A stretch of 64,000 nt of DNA, from positions 1 through 64,000 of the forward strand of contig JAGWTI010000003.1 of assembly GCA_028876065.1 (NCBI GenBank), in the 5' to 3' direction. The notes under the pieces were generated by a model. The model was given only the letters and a program-made list of their open reading frames with translations, was not told the origin of the DNA and did not search any database. Source of the stretch: Nitrospirota bacterium. Lineage in GTDB: Bacteria; Nitrospirota; Nitrospiria; Nitrospirales; Nitrospiraceae. Below, in pieces: positions 1 to 10,065 of the stretch. Position numbers and translations under genes: made by a program. Position 1 is the first letter of the stretch, and the number at the start of each line of letters is the position of its first letter.

Positions 1-126
1 CAGGGCATCCGCATCCGGGTCTGGGAAACGCGCCATCCGTCGCTGCGGATCGACACGCCGCAGGACTTGGAGGAAGCGGCCAAGACGTTGGAGCGGCTGA
101 CGCCTTGTTCCGCAACATCCTCATGA
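1..126 (+). CDS. kdsB: 3-deoxy-manno-octulosonate cytidylyltransferase, C-terminal end (partial)
   Basis: Only the last 41 codons lie in the window; the frame is open from the first base and stops at TGA 124-126. The peptide contains WETRHPSLRIDTPQDLEEA, which matches the conserved C-terminal segment of KdsB (a Ser-x-x-Ile-Asp-Thr-Pro-Glu-Asp-Leu type motif). KdsB activates Kdo as CMP-Kdo for lipopolysaccharide inner-core synthesis in the cytoplasm. The identification is supported by context, because kdsA and kdsD follow two genes later on the same strand. The 5' part lies outside the window, so length and catalytic residues cannot be judged. Confidence 0.82.
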   Translation, partial: QGIRIRVWETRHPSLRIDTPQDLEEAAKTLERLTPCSATSS

Positions 127-168
127 ACCGACCACTCGCAACTCCACACCATCCAGGCGGAGGGTGAC

Positions 169-1779
<1,611 letters not shown>

Positions 1780-1806
1780 AGAACAACGATGCATGCTGAA
1801 GGCAAC

Positions 1807-1854
1807 ATGATGAACGAAATTCATGAAAGAACCGACAGCTCTGCCGTTCATCAT
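1807..1854. repeat. Inverted repeat between pyrG and kdsA
   Basis: Ten bases, ATGATGAACG (1807-1816), recur as an exact reverse complement CGTTCATCAT (1845-1854), separated by 28 bases. More copies of the short TCAT/GTTCATC theme continue up to the kdsA start. It could fold in the transcript between pyrG and kdsA. There is no T-run, so it is not a simple intrinsic terminator. Confidence 0.5.
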
Positions 1855-1885
1855 TCATCGTTCGTCATTTATCATGGGATCTGCC

Positions 1886-2719
1886 ATGCACGAAGTTGAT
1901 CTCGGGCCTTTCAAAGTCGGGGCCTCGCACCGCCATTTTCTCATCGCCGGCCCCTGCGTGATCGAAAGCGAATGGCTCGCCATCGAGACCGCGCAACGCA
2001 TCGCCGAGATCGCGCGCGCACTCGGCATGCCCTACGTCTTCAAGTCGTCCTACGACAAGGCCAACCGGACCTCCATCACGTCGTTCCGCGGGCCAGGCTT
2101 GGAAGCGGGGCTGGCGGTGCTCAAGAAAGTGCGCGAGCAAGTCGGGGTGCCGGTGCTCACGGACGTCCACGGACCGGAAGAAGCCGCGCGGGCAGGGGAG
2201 GTCGTCGACGTTCTTCAAATTCCGGCCTTCCTCTGCCGGCAGACCGACTTGCTGGTCGCCGCGGCCAAGACGGGGCGGGTGGTGAACGTCAAGAAAGGCC
2301 AGTTCCTGTCGCCGGGGGAAATGGGCAACGTCGTCAAGAAACTGGAAGAGGCCGGCAACCGCCGCATCATCCTGACCGAGCGGGGTTCCTCGTTCGGCTA
2401 CAACAACCTCGTCGTGGACATGCGCGCGCTGCCGATCATGCGGAGCTTCGGCTACCCGGTGGTCTTCGACGCCACCCACAGCGTCCAGTTGCCGGGCGGA
2501 GCCGGCACCAAGTCCTCGGGACAGCGCGAGTTCATCACCCCCTTGGCCAGCGCCGCCGCCGCGGCCGGCTGCGACGGCTTCTTCATGGAAGTCCATCCGA
2601 ACCCGGACGTCGCCTTGTCCGACGGCCCCAACATGGTGCCGTTGCACGACTTGAAGCCGCTGCTGGAACGGCTCCTCCGAATTTGCGCGGCGGCGGGAAA
2701 GGGCGTGGCGGCGTCATGA
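1886..2719 (+). CDS. kdsA: 3-deoxy-8-phosphooctulonate synthase
   Basis: 277 aa from ATG 1886. An in-frame ATG lies 12 bases upstream (1874), and the frame is open further back, but those extensions do not match the family start. The enzyme condenses phosphoenolpyruvate with arabinose-5-phosphate to Kdo-8-phosphate. The segment IAGPCVIES puts a cysteine at residue 24. In this family a cysteine here marks the metal-dependent (Aquifex-type) class, whereas the E. coli type has asparagine, so a metal-dependent enzyme is inferred. The TGA overlaps the ATG of kdsD (ATGA), so translation is probably coupled. Product and substrate genes kdsD and kdsB flank it. Confidence 0.96.
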   Translation: MHEVDLGPFKVGASHRHFLIAGPCVIESEWLAIETAQRIAEIARALGMPYVFKSSYDKANRTSITSFRGPGLEAGLAVLKKVREQVGVPVLTDVHGPEEAARAGEVVDVLQIPAFLCRQTDLLVAAAKTGRVVNVKKGQFLSPGEMGNVVKKLEEAGNRRIILTERGSSFGYNNLVVDMRALPIMRSFGYPVVFDATHSVQLPGGAGTKSSGQREFITPLASAAAAAGCDGFFMEVHPNPDVALSDGPNMVPLHDLKPLLERLLRICAAAGKGVAAS

Positions 2720-3672
2720 GCGTCCCGGAAGGCAAACGCGTCCTGGCGATCGAAGCCAAGGCCATCGCCGGCTTGATCGAACGGCTCGATCAGCGCTTCA
2801 CCGACGCCGTGGACTTGCTGTACCGCTGCACCGGCAAAGTGGTGGTCTCCGGCATGGGCAAGTCCGGCCTCATCGGCCAGAAGATCGCCGCCACCTTGGC
2901 CAGCACCGGCACGCCGGCGTTTTTCCTGCATCCGGCCGAAGGCATCCACGGCGACCTGGGCATGGTGGCCCGTCACGATGCGCTGGTCGCCATCTCCAAC
3001 AGCGGCGAGACGGAAGAGCTGCTCAAGCTCCTGCCCTTCGTCAAACGCCTGAACATTCCCGTGATCGCCATGACCGGGCGCATCCAATCCACCCTGGCCA
3101 AAAACAGCGAGGTCGTACTGGACGTCTCGGTGCCGGAGGAGGCCTGTCCCATGGGATTGGCTCCGACCGCCAGCACGACGGCGACGCTCGCCATGGGGGA
3201 CGCCCTGGCCATCGCCTTGCTGCAGAAGCGCGGGTTCAAGGAAGAAGACTTCGCGCAATTCCATCCGGGCGGCACGCTCGGCCGACGACTCCTGCTCAAA
3301 GTCCGGGACCTCATGCACCAGGGCACGGCCATCCCGCGCGTGTCGGATCAGGCCTCCGCCCACGAAGCCATCCTGGAGATGACGGCCAAGAAGCTCGGCA
3401 TGACCACCGTCGTCGACCAGACGGGGAAGCTGTTCGGCATCATCACGGACGGGGACTTGCGCCGCATCCTGGAAAAAGGCCTGGACCTGGCCGCAGCCCG
3501 CGCCGGCGACCTGGCGACACAACGGCCCAAGACCATCGGCCCGGAGGAGTTGGCGGCCAAGGCCTTGCAGATCATGGAGCAATATTCGATTACCGCCTTG
3601 GTCGTGGAAGACGCAGGCCGCGTGGCCGGCATCATCCACTTGCATGACTTGCTCAAGAGCGGCGTCGTCTAG
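2716..3672 (+). CDS. kdsD: Arabinose-5-phosphate isomerase
   Basis: 318 aa, KpsF/KdsD family. It interconverts ribulose-5-phosphate and arabinose-5-phosphate, the KdsA substrate. An N-terminal SIS sugar-isomerase domain (about residues 30-170; [13 protein letters not shown], then [12 protein letters not shown]) is followed by a pair of CBS domains (about 200-318; [15 protein letters not shown]). The ATG at 2716 overlaps the kdsA stop by four bases. The open frame extends far upstream through kdsA, but that part is an antiphase shadow. Length and motif content are typical. Confidence 0.96.
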   Translation: MSVPEGKRVLAIEAKAIAGLIERLDQRFTDAVDLLYRCTGKVVVSGMGKSGLIGQKIAATLASTGTPAFFLHPAEGIHGDLGMVARHDALVAISNSGETEELLKLLPFVKRLNIPVIAMTGRIQSTLAKNSEVVLDVSVPEEACPMGLAPTASTTATLAMGDALAIALLQKRGFKEEDFAQFHPGGTLGRRLLLKVRDLMHQGTAIPRVSDQASAHEAILEMTAKKLGMTTVVDQTGKLFGIITDGDLRRILEKGLDLAAARAGDLATQRPKTIGPEELAAKALQIMEQYSITALVVEDAGRVAGIIHLHDLLKSGVV

Positions 3673-3688
3673 GCAGGCGGAAAGCCCC

Positions 3689-4324
3689 ATGACCATGCGC
3701 GCAACCGACGCTGTCAAACCCTCAACGCCTCCCGGCTTTCTGGCCGGGGCGCGAGCCGCACTGGCGACCAACGTCAACCTGGCCAATCTCCTGACCTTTT
3801 CGCGAATCCTGTTGATCCCGGTGTTCGTCGTCCTGTTCGCCAACCCCACGCCGGACCGGTCGCTGGCCGCCGCCTTGGTCTTCATCGTGGCCGCGGTGAC
3901 CGACCTGCTGGACGGGTATGTCGCGCGGCGCACCGGCCAAATCACCACGCTCGGCAAGTTGCTCGACCCGATCGCCGACAAGTTGCTGGTGCTCTCCGGT
4001 CTCATTCTTCTGGTGCAATTCGAACGAGTAGCGGCCCTGGTGGCCATCGTCATTATCGCGCGGGAGGTGGCGGTGACCGGGATCCGAGCCATCGCGGCCA
4101 CGGAAGGGGCGGTGCTGGCGGCCGAGACGATCGGAAAGTGGAAGATGGCCATGCAAGTGGTGGCCATCGCCATGCTGATTCTGGAGGGCAGCCTGGAAGC
4201 CATCGCCTGGCCCTTGCACCTCCTCGGGACGACCATCTTATATGTGGCGTTGACCCTCGGCTTGGTGTCCGGCGGCCAATACCTGGCGAACTTCTGGCGA
4301 CAAGTGGCGGCAAAATACCTCTAG
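3689..4324 (+). CDS. pgsA: CDP-diacylglycerol--glycerol-3-phosphate 3-phosphatidyltransferase
   Basis: 211 aa integral membrane CDP-alcohol phosphatidyltransferase. The diagnostic motif is present as DGYVARRTG...GKLLDPIADK (D-G-x2-A-R-x8-G-x3-D-x3-D). It makes phosphatidylglycerol phosphate from CDP-diacylglycerol. About five to six hydrophobic segments are visible. The ATG at 3689 is preceded by AGGCGGAAAG and is preferred to an upstream frame opening at 3644, which would overlap kdsD. The N-terminal 30 residues before LANLLTFSRI are hydrophilic and longer than in many homologues. plsY follows, giving a two-gene phospholipid unit. Confidence 0.93.
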   Translation: MTMRATDAVKPSTPPGFLAGARAALATNVNLANLLTFSRILLIPVFVVLFANPTPDRSLAAALVFIVAAVTDLLDGYVARRTGQITTLGKLLDPIADKLLVLSGLILLVQFERVAALVAIVIIAREVAVTGIRAIAATEGAVLAAETIGKWKMAMQVVAIAMLILEGSLEAIAWPLHLLGTTILYVALTLGLVSGGQYLANFWRQVAAKYL

Positions 4325-4366
4325 CATCGCTTGAGTGATTACCATGCATCTCCATGACCCAGTGAG

Positions 4367-4972
4367 ATGAATCAAGAATGGATGGCGATCTGCTTGGCAC
4401 TGGCCGGCTATCTCATCGGCTCGATCCCGTTCGGCATCGTCGTCTCCAAAGTCTTGGGCTTGCCGGACCCTCGAACCGTCGGCAGCAAAAACATCGGCTT
4501 TACCAATGTGCTGCGGGTCTCAGGCAAGCAGGCCGGTATCCTAACCCTCATCGGCGATATGGGCAAAGGCTGGCTGGCCGGCTGGCTGGCCTCGCAGTTC
4601 CTCGATCAGGAACCGCTGATTTTAATCGTAGCGACCGCACCGATCCTCGGCCACTTGTTTCCGGTCTTTCTGGGATTCCGGGGCGGAAAGGGCGTCGCCA
4701 CGGCCATGGGAGCGGTGGCCGGCGTGACCCCTTGGCTCGGCCTGATGCTGCTGGGAACCTGGCTTGTGACGGCCGCCATCTGGCGTTATTCATCGGGAGC
4801 CGCATTGACTGCCTTTGGGCTGCTGCCGGTCGGCGCCTGGATTGCGGGACGGAGCAGCACATTTCTCATCTTTACCGTGGCCGTCAGTGGGGCGATCTGG
4901 TGGAAGCACCAGGACAATATTAAACGGTTGCTCAGCGGCACCGAATCGAAGATCGGCCAATCTATGAGTTGA
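4367..4972 (+). CDS. plsY: Acyl-phosphate:glycerol-3-phosphate acyltransferase
   Basis: 201 aa, five-helix membrane protein of the PlsY family. It acylates glycerol-3-phosphate using acyl-phosphate, the first step of phosphatidic acid synthesis. The three cytosolic motifs are visible: YLIGSIPFG followed by GSKNIGFTN (the G-S-x-N-x-G-x-T-N loop), and FLGFRGGKGVAT. Length is normal. It follows pgsA by 42 bp on the same strand. The ribosome site before ATG 4367 is weak (CAGTGAG). Codon choice is slightly more AT-rich than in the kds genes. Confidence 0.95.
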   Translation: MNQEWMAICLALAGYLIGSIPFGIVVSKVLGLPDPRTVGSKNIGFTNVLRVSGKQAGILTLIGDMGKGWLAGWLASQFLDQEPLILIVATAPILGHLFPVFLGFRGGKGVATAMGAVAGVTPWLGLMLLGTWLVTAAIWRYSSGAALTAFGLLPVGAWIAGRSSTFLIFTVAVSGAIWWKHQDNIKRLLSGTESKIGQSMS

Positions 4973-5035
4973 CATAATCGATCTTATCCGACACTGTATA
5001 TTTGACCGTAGCGAGTAAATAAGGTCCAATAAGCC

Positions 5036-5668
5036 ATGACCACCGAGTTCCTGCATCGCATCCGCAAAGAACTGACCGTCACCTTCACTGGGCTGCACGA
5101 AGCCATTATTGCCGTCTCCGAGCGCGTCAACCGCAAAGTACAGATCCTCAAGCTGCACTGGCAGGCCTCAGCCGTAGATCAACAGGTCGAGGCCATTCAC
5201 CAGATGGTCGGCGAGCACCTCGTCGCCCGCCTGACGCAGGATGGGACCTCGCCGAACCTCGACCTCCATCTGCAGGAGACCGGTCACCTCCTCGCCGAGG
5301 CCACCTCCAGGATTCGCGTCCTCAAAGGCGACCTCATGAAAGTGGAAGCCCTGATGCGCGAGCTGGAGTCCGAAACCCTCCGCGAAACGCTCCTGAAGGT
5401 CCAGCATGACTTGTTCACCCGAGCCGCCACGTTGGAACGGGTCGTGGTCAGCCACGGGGCCGGCGCCGCCGGCCGCTCGGCCGCCCAAGTCGGGTTGGCC
5501 GCTTCCACCCACGTCATCGCCATCCTGCGGGGCTCCGCGATCCTGGCCCAGCCGGAGACCATCACGTTCCGCCCCGGCGATATCGTCATCCTGATCGGCC
5601 GGCGCGAAGACCTGCAGACCGACGCGGCACTGTTCACCCAACCCCAGCGCCAACGGGCACTGGCCTAG
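5036..5668 (+). CDS. TrkA-C (RCK_C) domain protein with helical N-terminus
   Basis: 210 aa, no signal peptide or membrane segment. Residues about 1-125 are mostly helical and charged, resembling a PhoU-like or coiled-coil bundle. Residues about 140-205 look like a TrkA C-terminal domain, with the ending ITFRPGDIVILIGRREDLQ typical of RCK_C (a ligand-binding module of K+ channels and transporters). No Rossmann NAD-binding RCK_N domain and no transporter gene are adjacent, so its partner is unknown. It lies 17 bp before the DegP-type gene, possibly co-transcribed. The domain call is by eye. Confidence 0.7.
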   Translation: MTTEFLHRIRKELTVTFTGLHEAIIAVSERVNRKVQILKLHWQASAVDQQVEAIHQMVGEHLVARLTQDGTSPNLDLHLQETGHLLAEATSRIRVLKGDLMKVEALMRELESETLRETLLKVQHDLFTRAATLERVVVSHGAGAAGRSAAQVGLAASTHVIAILRGSAILAQPETITFRPGDIVILIGRREDLQTDAALFTQPQRQRALA

Positions 5669-5685
5669 CGAAAGACACAAACCAC

Positions 5686-7050
5686 ATGCCCAACAAGTCC
5701 CTGCGCCTCGCCCTGATCCTCACCACCCTCTCCCTCTGGCCCTTGTCGCCGGCCGCCGCAGAGAGCAACGGGCTCCGCATGATCGAAGAGATGCAGGGGG
5801 TCATCACGGAACTGGCGGAACGGGTCAAGCCCTCGGTCGTCAATATCCTGCCCGCTCCTGGGCCTGGCCGCTCCAAAGACAGCCCCAAGGACCGGCCGCC
5901 GCCCAACTCCCCCGGCACCGGCTCCGGCGTGATCATCGACGGGAGCGGCTACATCCTGACCAACAACCATGTGGTGGGCGACGCCCTCGAAGTCGAAGTG
6001 CGCCTGTCGGATCGCACCAAGTTGCTGGCGCAGGTCGTCGGCAAGGACCCGGATACGGACCTGGCGGTCCTGAAAGTGGCCACCGACCGGGCCTTGCCCA
6101 GCGCGACGTTCGGCGATTCCGGCTCGGTCAAAGTCGGCCAATGGGTGCTGGCGGTGGGCAATCCCTTCGGCCTGGAGCGGACGGTGACGCTGGGTGTCGT
6201 CAGCGGCATCGGCCGGGAGAACATGAACCTGTCGCGGTACGAAAACTTCATCCAGACCGACGCCTCCATCAACCCGGGCAATTCGGGCGGCCCCCTCTTC
6301 AACATCCACGGCGAGGTCGTCGGGATCAACACCGCCATCATCAACTTCGCCCAGGGCATCGGCTTCGCCATTCCTTCGAACATGGCCAAGCAGGTCTTCG
6401 ACCAGTTGCGCAGCCACGGCAAGGTCGTCCGGGGCTGGCTGGGCGTCGGCATCCAGCCGGTCACGGCCGAGTTGGCGGCCAAGTTCGGCGTGGCCGAAGG
6501 CGAAGGGGTCCTGGTCAACGAGGTGTTCGAACACGATCCGGCGGCGCGCGGCGGCATCAAGCCCGGCGACATCATCACCAAGGTGGACGGCAAGGTCGTG
6601 GACACGCCCAACGCCCTCTCCCGCCTGATCGCCACCCTGGAGCCGGGCGCCACCACCTACATCGAAGTGGTCCGGGACGGAAGGCGACAGACGCTGGGCG
6701 TGGGCCTGACCGAACGGAAGGATGCCCCCATCATGGCCTCCCTCCCCACCTCGCGCGCCGAGATGAAACTGGGCATCGACGTGCAAGACCTGACCAGCGA
6801 ACTGGCGGATAAGTTCAAGCTGCGCGACAGCAAGGGAGTCCTGATCGCCAAGGTGGACCAGGGAAGCATCGCCTACACGGAAGGGCTGCGGGAGGGCGAC
6901 CTGATCAAGGAAGTGAACCGCAGCGAAGTCGGCACGGTCAGCGAGTTTTCGACGGCCGTCAAACAGGTCCGGCGCGGCGAGACGATCCTGCTGCGCGTCC
7001 TGCGCGAAACGCGGGCCTTTTATGTAGTGCTCAAACCCAGCGACAAGTGA
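5686..7050 (+). CDS. degP: DegP/HtrA-type periplasmic serine protease with two PDZ domains
   Basis: 454 aa. A signal peptide ends near residue 25 (SPAAAES). The trypsin-like domain carries the triad His95 (TNNHVVG), Asp125 (DTDLAVL) and Ser200 (NPGNSGGP). Two PDZ domains follow (about residues 260-345 and 360-450; GLREGDLIKEVN in the second). Such proteins degrade or refold damaged envelope proteins. A proline-rich linker lies between the signal peptide and protease domain. The architecture and length are those of the Do family (DegP, DegQ, MucD); which paralogue cannot be decided from this window. Confidence 0.95.
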   Translation: MPNKSLRLALILTTLSLWPLSPAAAESNGLRMIEEMQGVITELAERVKPSVVNILPAPGPGRSKDSPKDRPPPNSPGTGSGVIIDGSGYILTNNHVVGDALEVEVRLSDRTKLLAQVVGKDPDTDLAVLKVATDRALPSATFGDSGSVKVGQWVLAVGNPFGLERTVTLGVVSGIGRENMNLSRYENFIQTDASINPGNSGGPLFNIHGEVVGINTAIINFAQGIGFAIPSNMAKQVFDQLRSHGKVVRGWLGVGIQPVTAELAAKFGVAEGEGVLVNEVFEHDPAARGGIKPGDIITKVDGKVVDTPNALSRLIATLEPGATTYIEVVRDGRRQTLGVGLTERKDAPIMASLPTSRAEMKLGIDVQDLTSELADKFKLRDSKGVLIAKVDQGSIAYTEGLREGDLIKEVNRSEVGTVSEFSTAVKQVRRGETILLRVLRETRAFYVVLKPSDK

Positions 7051-7378
7051 GGGGCCACGGCCGGCCTAACCCCTCCTACTCCCCTGCCCCTACCCCACAA
7101 CCGATTCAGGATTGCCACAGCTGACGAGGGCTGGTCAGACTTAAGCTGCTCGACAATTCCCTGCCTTCCTCGGATGGACTCAAGAAGCCACGGCTGACGA
7201 AGGTTGGACAGCGTCGGCGTCGGCATGATGCGAGGCTGACTTCCAGCCATTGTGAGTCTCACTGTTGGCCGGTCGCCTTACCGGATGAGCAGAACGGCGA
7301 CCGGCACTCTCACAGCCATTCGCGCCTCATTTCCGCCATGCCGCCACCTCCCTGCCCATCCCTTCCATCCGTGGCGAA

Positions 7379-7425
7379 GAGAGAAAAATGGAACGGGGCC
7401 AGACCGCTTACAGGCCTGGCCCCGT
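7379..7425 (-). terminator. Probable intrinsic terminator of the SIR2-like gene
   Basis: A ten-base-pair stem, ACGGGGCCAG (7393-7402) with CTGGCCCCGT (7416-7425), encloses a 13-base loop. Read on the minus strand it is followed within three bases by ATTTTTCTC, giving a stem plus T-run. The only minus-strand gene reading into it is the SIR2-like gene, about 220 bases upstream. Confidence 0.6.
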
Positions 7426-7504
7426 ATGATCTGCGTAGGCCAGAGTCTCTGCTCGAGGCCACCCGCTCGACGAAGAGAGAGGAAGCGTTACAGAGAAGGG
7501 TGAT

Positions 7505-7583
7505 CTGGTTAATCCCCTGTGCTCGCAGAGCTCGCACGATCAGAATGTGCTCGCTCGATGCGCGCAGTGGGGGGATCAACCAG
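7505..7583. repeat. Inverted repeat beside the SIR2-like gene
   Basis: CTGGTTAATCCCC (7505-7517) pairs with GGGGATCAACCAG (7571-7583) at 12 of 13 positions; the 53 bases between contain several CTCGC repeats. It could form a long hairpin or be a remnant of a mobile-element end. It does not have an integron attC core arrangement. Confidence 0.5.
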
Positions 7584-7649
7584 CCCCCTAGTTTTTACAC
7601 CACGAAGTCTGTTGAGTCCCCACGAAGCTCTCCTGTCCGTAGTGCCCCT

Positions 7650-8738
7650 TCATACTCCTCTTAAAGCCTCGCAGATAGCAGGAATTGCCTCAGAAAATGT
7701 CATCTTATTGAACTGAAATCTGCTCTCGATTCCACGTCCAATCATTTCTCTGAAACGACCTTCTACCTTTCCTGAGGGATCAGGATCAAAAACCCAGAAT
7801 CGCTTGATGCGAATTTTACTTTCCGACCCGAGTGCAAAAAGATATCGGAAAAATGAGTCAGTCTCGGGCAGTGAATATCCTATGACAAAAACATTCTCGG
7901 CCTTAGCAAGAATGCGAGCCGCATGGCGCCAGACTGAGCTCAACTGTCCATGGTAAGCGGTCTTATTCCATGTGGGCGGAACGATAACAGGGGGAAGGGG
8001 AAGCGACACTTCACAGTGCTTCTTTTGCGGAAGAGATGAGCCAAGATTGAACCGCACGTGCTGATTGTACCGCACGTGCTCGCTCTTCCGCCAGGGGCTG
8101 AATCGTGCATCCTCAACGGGATACGGAACAACCTCCCCGCACTTTGCACACGCTCCCCAGTTGATTGAACCGTGTAACTTCAATAGCGGGACAACCTGAA
8201 GTGATTGACTGGGCAACCCATAACCGTAGCGGATACCTGTCTTGTGCAGTGCAAAGTCCAAGGCAAGGTCATAATTGAAGGTAATGAAACCAAGTTGCAG
8301 TGGGCTTCCAAGGCGTGGCTTGTCTCTTGGACCATGGAGCGCTTCAGCAAAGGCACCATACGGCGCTGGAGGCTGAATTTGATGCTCAGAGGCAGGGAAC
8401 TGGATACAGGTCTCCAGAGTTTTGTAGATCAAAGTGACGATGTCATCGCGTAATTTCTTAATCGATACACTGTCTCGTTCACCAAGCTTATCGAGAAGAA
8501 CACCCATCTCGATTGCGCCAAACAGGGCCTCAATGTTGTCAAGATCAAGATACGACTTCGCATACACCCCCTGCAATTCGCTGATAACACTGAATACGTT
8601 GTCGAATGATGGGAGTGCCTCGCGAACACCATCAGCTTGGAGACGCCGAAGCTCGTCCGCCTTATCAAGGAAGTCTCCCATGAGTGGCCCGCCCCCCTCA
8701 CGAGAAGCTCCAGCACCAAGAATGAAAACACATTTCAT
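7650..8738 (-). CDS. SIR2-like NAD-binding domain protein
   Basis: 362 aa. The N-terminus has the NAD-binding loop ILGAGAS (residues 6-12). Asn155/Asp157 in ITFNYD, His189 in LKLHGSINW, a Cys-x2-Cys pair (197/200) and IGYSLPETD near 286-294 complete the SIR2_2-type pattern. Proteins of this group are often NADases or NAD-dependent effectors in anti-phage systems, but no partner gene is adjacent, so a defence role is inference. It starts 13 bases after the stop of a decayed EF-G 3' end. GC is visibly lower than in the core genes, suggesting transfer. The start ATG has only a weak ribosome site (GAAAG). Confidence 0.85.
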   Translation of the reverse strand: MKCVFILGAGASREGGGPLMGDFLDKADELRRLQADGVREALPSFDNVFSVISELQGVYAKSYLDLDNIEALFGAIEMGVLLDKLGERDSVSIKKLRDDIVTLIYKTLETCIQFPASEHQIQPPAPYGAFAEALHGPRDKPRLGSPLQLGFITFNYDLALDFALHKTGIRYGYGLPSQSLQVVPLLKLHGSINWGACAKCGEVVPYPVEDARFSPWRKSEHVRYNQHVRFNLGSSLPQKKHCEVSLPLPPVIVPPTWNKTAYHGQLSSVWRHAARILAKAENVFVIGYSLPETDSFFRYLFALGSESKIRIKRFWVFDPDPSGKVEGRFREMIGRGIESRFQFNKMTFSEAIPAICEALRGV

Positions 8739-8887
8739 GATAGCTTTCTGTCTACTGGTGCACCGCTTGCTTGGCCGCCTTGGCGGCTTTGTGCTCGTCG
8801 ATGGTGCGCTGGGCTGGTCTGAGCTTTCCCCGAAATTTCGTCTTCCACGGGTGACGTATAATCGCAGTCACCATGAAAGGGAGGACG

Positions 8888-9178
8888 ATGAAGATACCGC
8901 GGCAGGAATACACCGCCGAGTTCAAGGAATTGGCGGTGAAGCGAGTCAAAGATGGGCTGACAGCCGGAGCGGCGGCCAAGGAGTTGGGGCTGGTTGAACA
9001 AACGTTACGGAACTGGGTCAAGGCGGCCGCGGCAGGCACGCTCAACGGGGCGGGAGCCAAGGTGGTCACACCGGAGCAGATGGAACTGTCACGACTACGC
9101 GCCGAGAACGTGCGACTGAAGCGGGAGAACGAAATCCTAAAAAAAGCGACGGCGTACTTCGCAAGGGACACGCTGTGA
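8888..9178 (+). CDS. IS3-family transposase OrfA
   Basis: 96 aa. An N-terminal helix-turn-helix (about residues 8-45; EFKELAVKRV, AAKELGLVEQTLRNW) binds the element's ends, and a leucine-zipper-like C-terminus (LSRLRAENVRLKRENEIL) supports multimerisation, as usual for IS3 OrfA. ATG 8888 is chosen over an upstream frame opening at 8873 because GGGAGGACG precedes it. The stop overlaps the GTG of orfB in the -1 frame. Confidence 0.93.
   Translation: MKIPRQEYTAEFKELAVKRVKDGLTAGAAAKELGLVEQTLRNWVKAAAAGTLNGAGAKVVTPEQMELSRLRAENVRLKRENEILKKATAYFARDTL
9139..9145 (+). other. Programmed -1 frameshift site (seven A) in the IS3 element
   Basis: Seven consecutive A followed by G lie near the end of orfA, 31 bases before orfB opens. 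orfB is in the -1 frame relative to orfA. This is the standard place and type of slippery sequence by which IS3 elements make the OrfAB fusion transposase. Confidence 0.75.
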
Positions 9179-10065
9179 AGTACGCCTGGATGGAGGGGCG
9201 GCGCGCGGACTACACCCTGGACGAGATGTGTGCGGTCCTGGCGGTGAGCGAAAGCGGCTATCGCGCATGGAAGCAAGGCGGCACGCCCGATCGCACGCGG
9301 CTGACAGACGCACAGCTGCTGGCGTTGATCCGCGCCATTCACGATGCACTCAAAGGTGCCTATGGCAGCCCGAGAATGGTCAGGGAGTTGCGTGGGCGTG
9401 GGGTCCCAACTTCCAAGCCGCGAGTAGAACGACTGATGCGGGAACACGGCATCCGGGCGCGCCACAAGCGGCGGTACAGGGTGACGACGGATTCGAGGCA
9501 CAATCTGCCGGTGGCGCCGAACCGGCTGAATCGGGACTTCACGCCATCCGCCCCGAATCAGACCTGGACATCGGACATTACCTATCTGTGGACGGATGAA
9601 GGCTGGCTCTATCTGGCGATCGTGCTCGACCTGTTCAACCGCGAAGTGGTGGGCTGGTCGCTGAAACCCCGCATGACGGCAGACATCGTGACGGACGCGC
9701 TGACGATGGCGTGGGTTCGACGGAAACCGGCCGTGGGGTTGATGCATCACTCGGATCGGGGCAGCCAATACGCCAGCCAACCGTTCCAGGACAAGCTGAA
9801 GGCCTACGGTATGGAGGGCTCCATGAGTCGCAAGGGGAATTGTTGGGATAACGCACCAACCGAGAGCTGGTTCAACAGTTTCAAAAACGAGCGAGTCCAT
9901 GGGTTGCGCTATGCAACACGAGCAGACATGATGGCGGCAAGCTTCGAATACATTGAGGTGTTCTCCAACCGGACACGACGACACTCGACGCTGGGCTACC
10001 AGTCACCGATGCAGTTTCTGGATGAGTGGCGGATGGCTCAACACGCTGAAAACCTGGTAGCATGA
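9175..10065 (+). CDS. IS3-family transposase OrfB (DDE integrase core)
   Basis: 296 aa. The catalytic triad is Asp134 (TSDITY), Asp194 (HHSDRGSQY) and Glu230 (NAPTESWFN), with 35 residues between the second Asp and Glu (DD35E). An HTH_21-type segment (DALKGAYGSPRMVREL) precedes the rve core. GTG 9175 overlaps the orfA stop; the main product is expected to be the frameshifted OrfAB. No internal stop or deletion is visible. Confidence 0.94.
   Translation: MKYAWMEGRRADYTLDEMCAVLAVSESGYRAWKQGGTPDRTRLTDAQLLALIRAIHDALKGAYGSPRMVRELRGRGVPTSKPRVERLMREHGIRARHKRRYRVTTDSRHNLPVAPNRLNRDFTPSAPNQTWTSDITYLWTDEGWLYLAIVLDLFNREVVGWSLKPRMTADIVTDALTMAWVRRKPAVGLMHHSDRGSQYASQPFQDKLKAYGMEGSMSRKGNCWDNAPTESWFNSFKNERVHGLRYATRADMMAASFEYIEVFSNRTRRHSTLGYQSPMQFLDEWRMAQHAENLVA

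Larger units (their letters stand above)
7051..7649. other. Non-coding 600 bp downstream of the protease and SIR2 genes
   Basis: No convincing gene lies here; the open frames are short, lack ribosome sites and resemble no family. Visible structure includes an imperfect direct repeat (GCCACAGCTGACGAGGGCTG at 7114-7133, related to 7187-7206), a hairpin with a T-run on the minus strand (7379-7425) and an inverted repeat at 7505-7583. Composition shifts from the GC-rich core genome on the left to AT-richer sequence on the right, marking the edge of the accessory block. Confidence 0.6.

Noticed and set aside
7505-7583. Integron attC site
   Set aside because: The RYYYAAC/GTTRRRY core arrangement is absent and no integron integrase is present.
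7252-7664. Short overlapping open frames in the gap before the SIR2-like gene
   Set aside because: No ribosome site, no family match, and they overlap the hairpin and inverted repeat.
9139-10065. Frameshift between orfA and orfB as a sign of decay
   Set aside because: The seven-A site and -1 relation are the normal IS3 expression mechanism.
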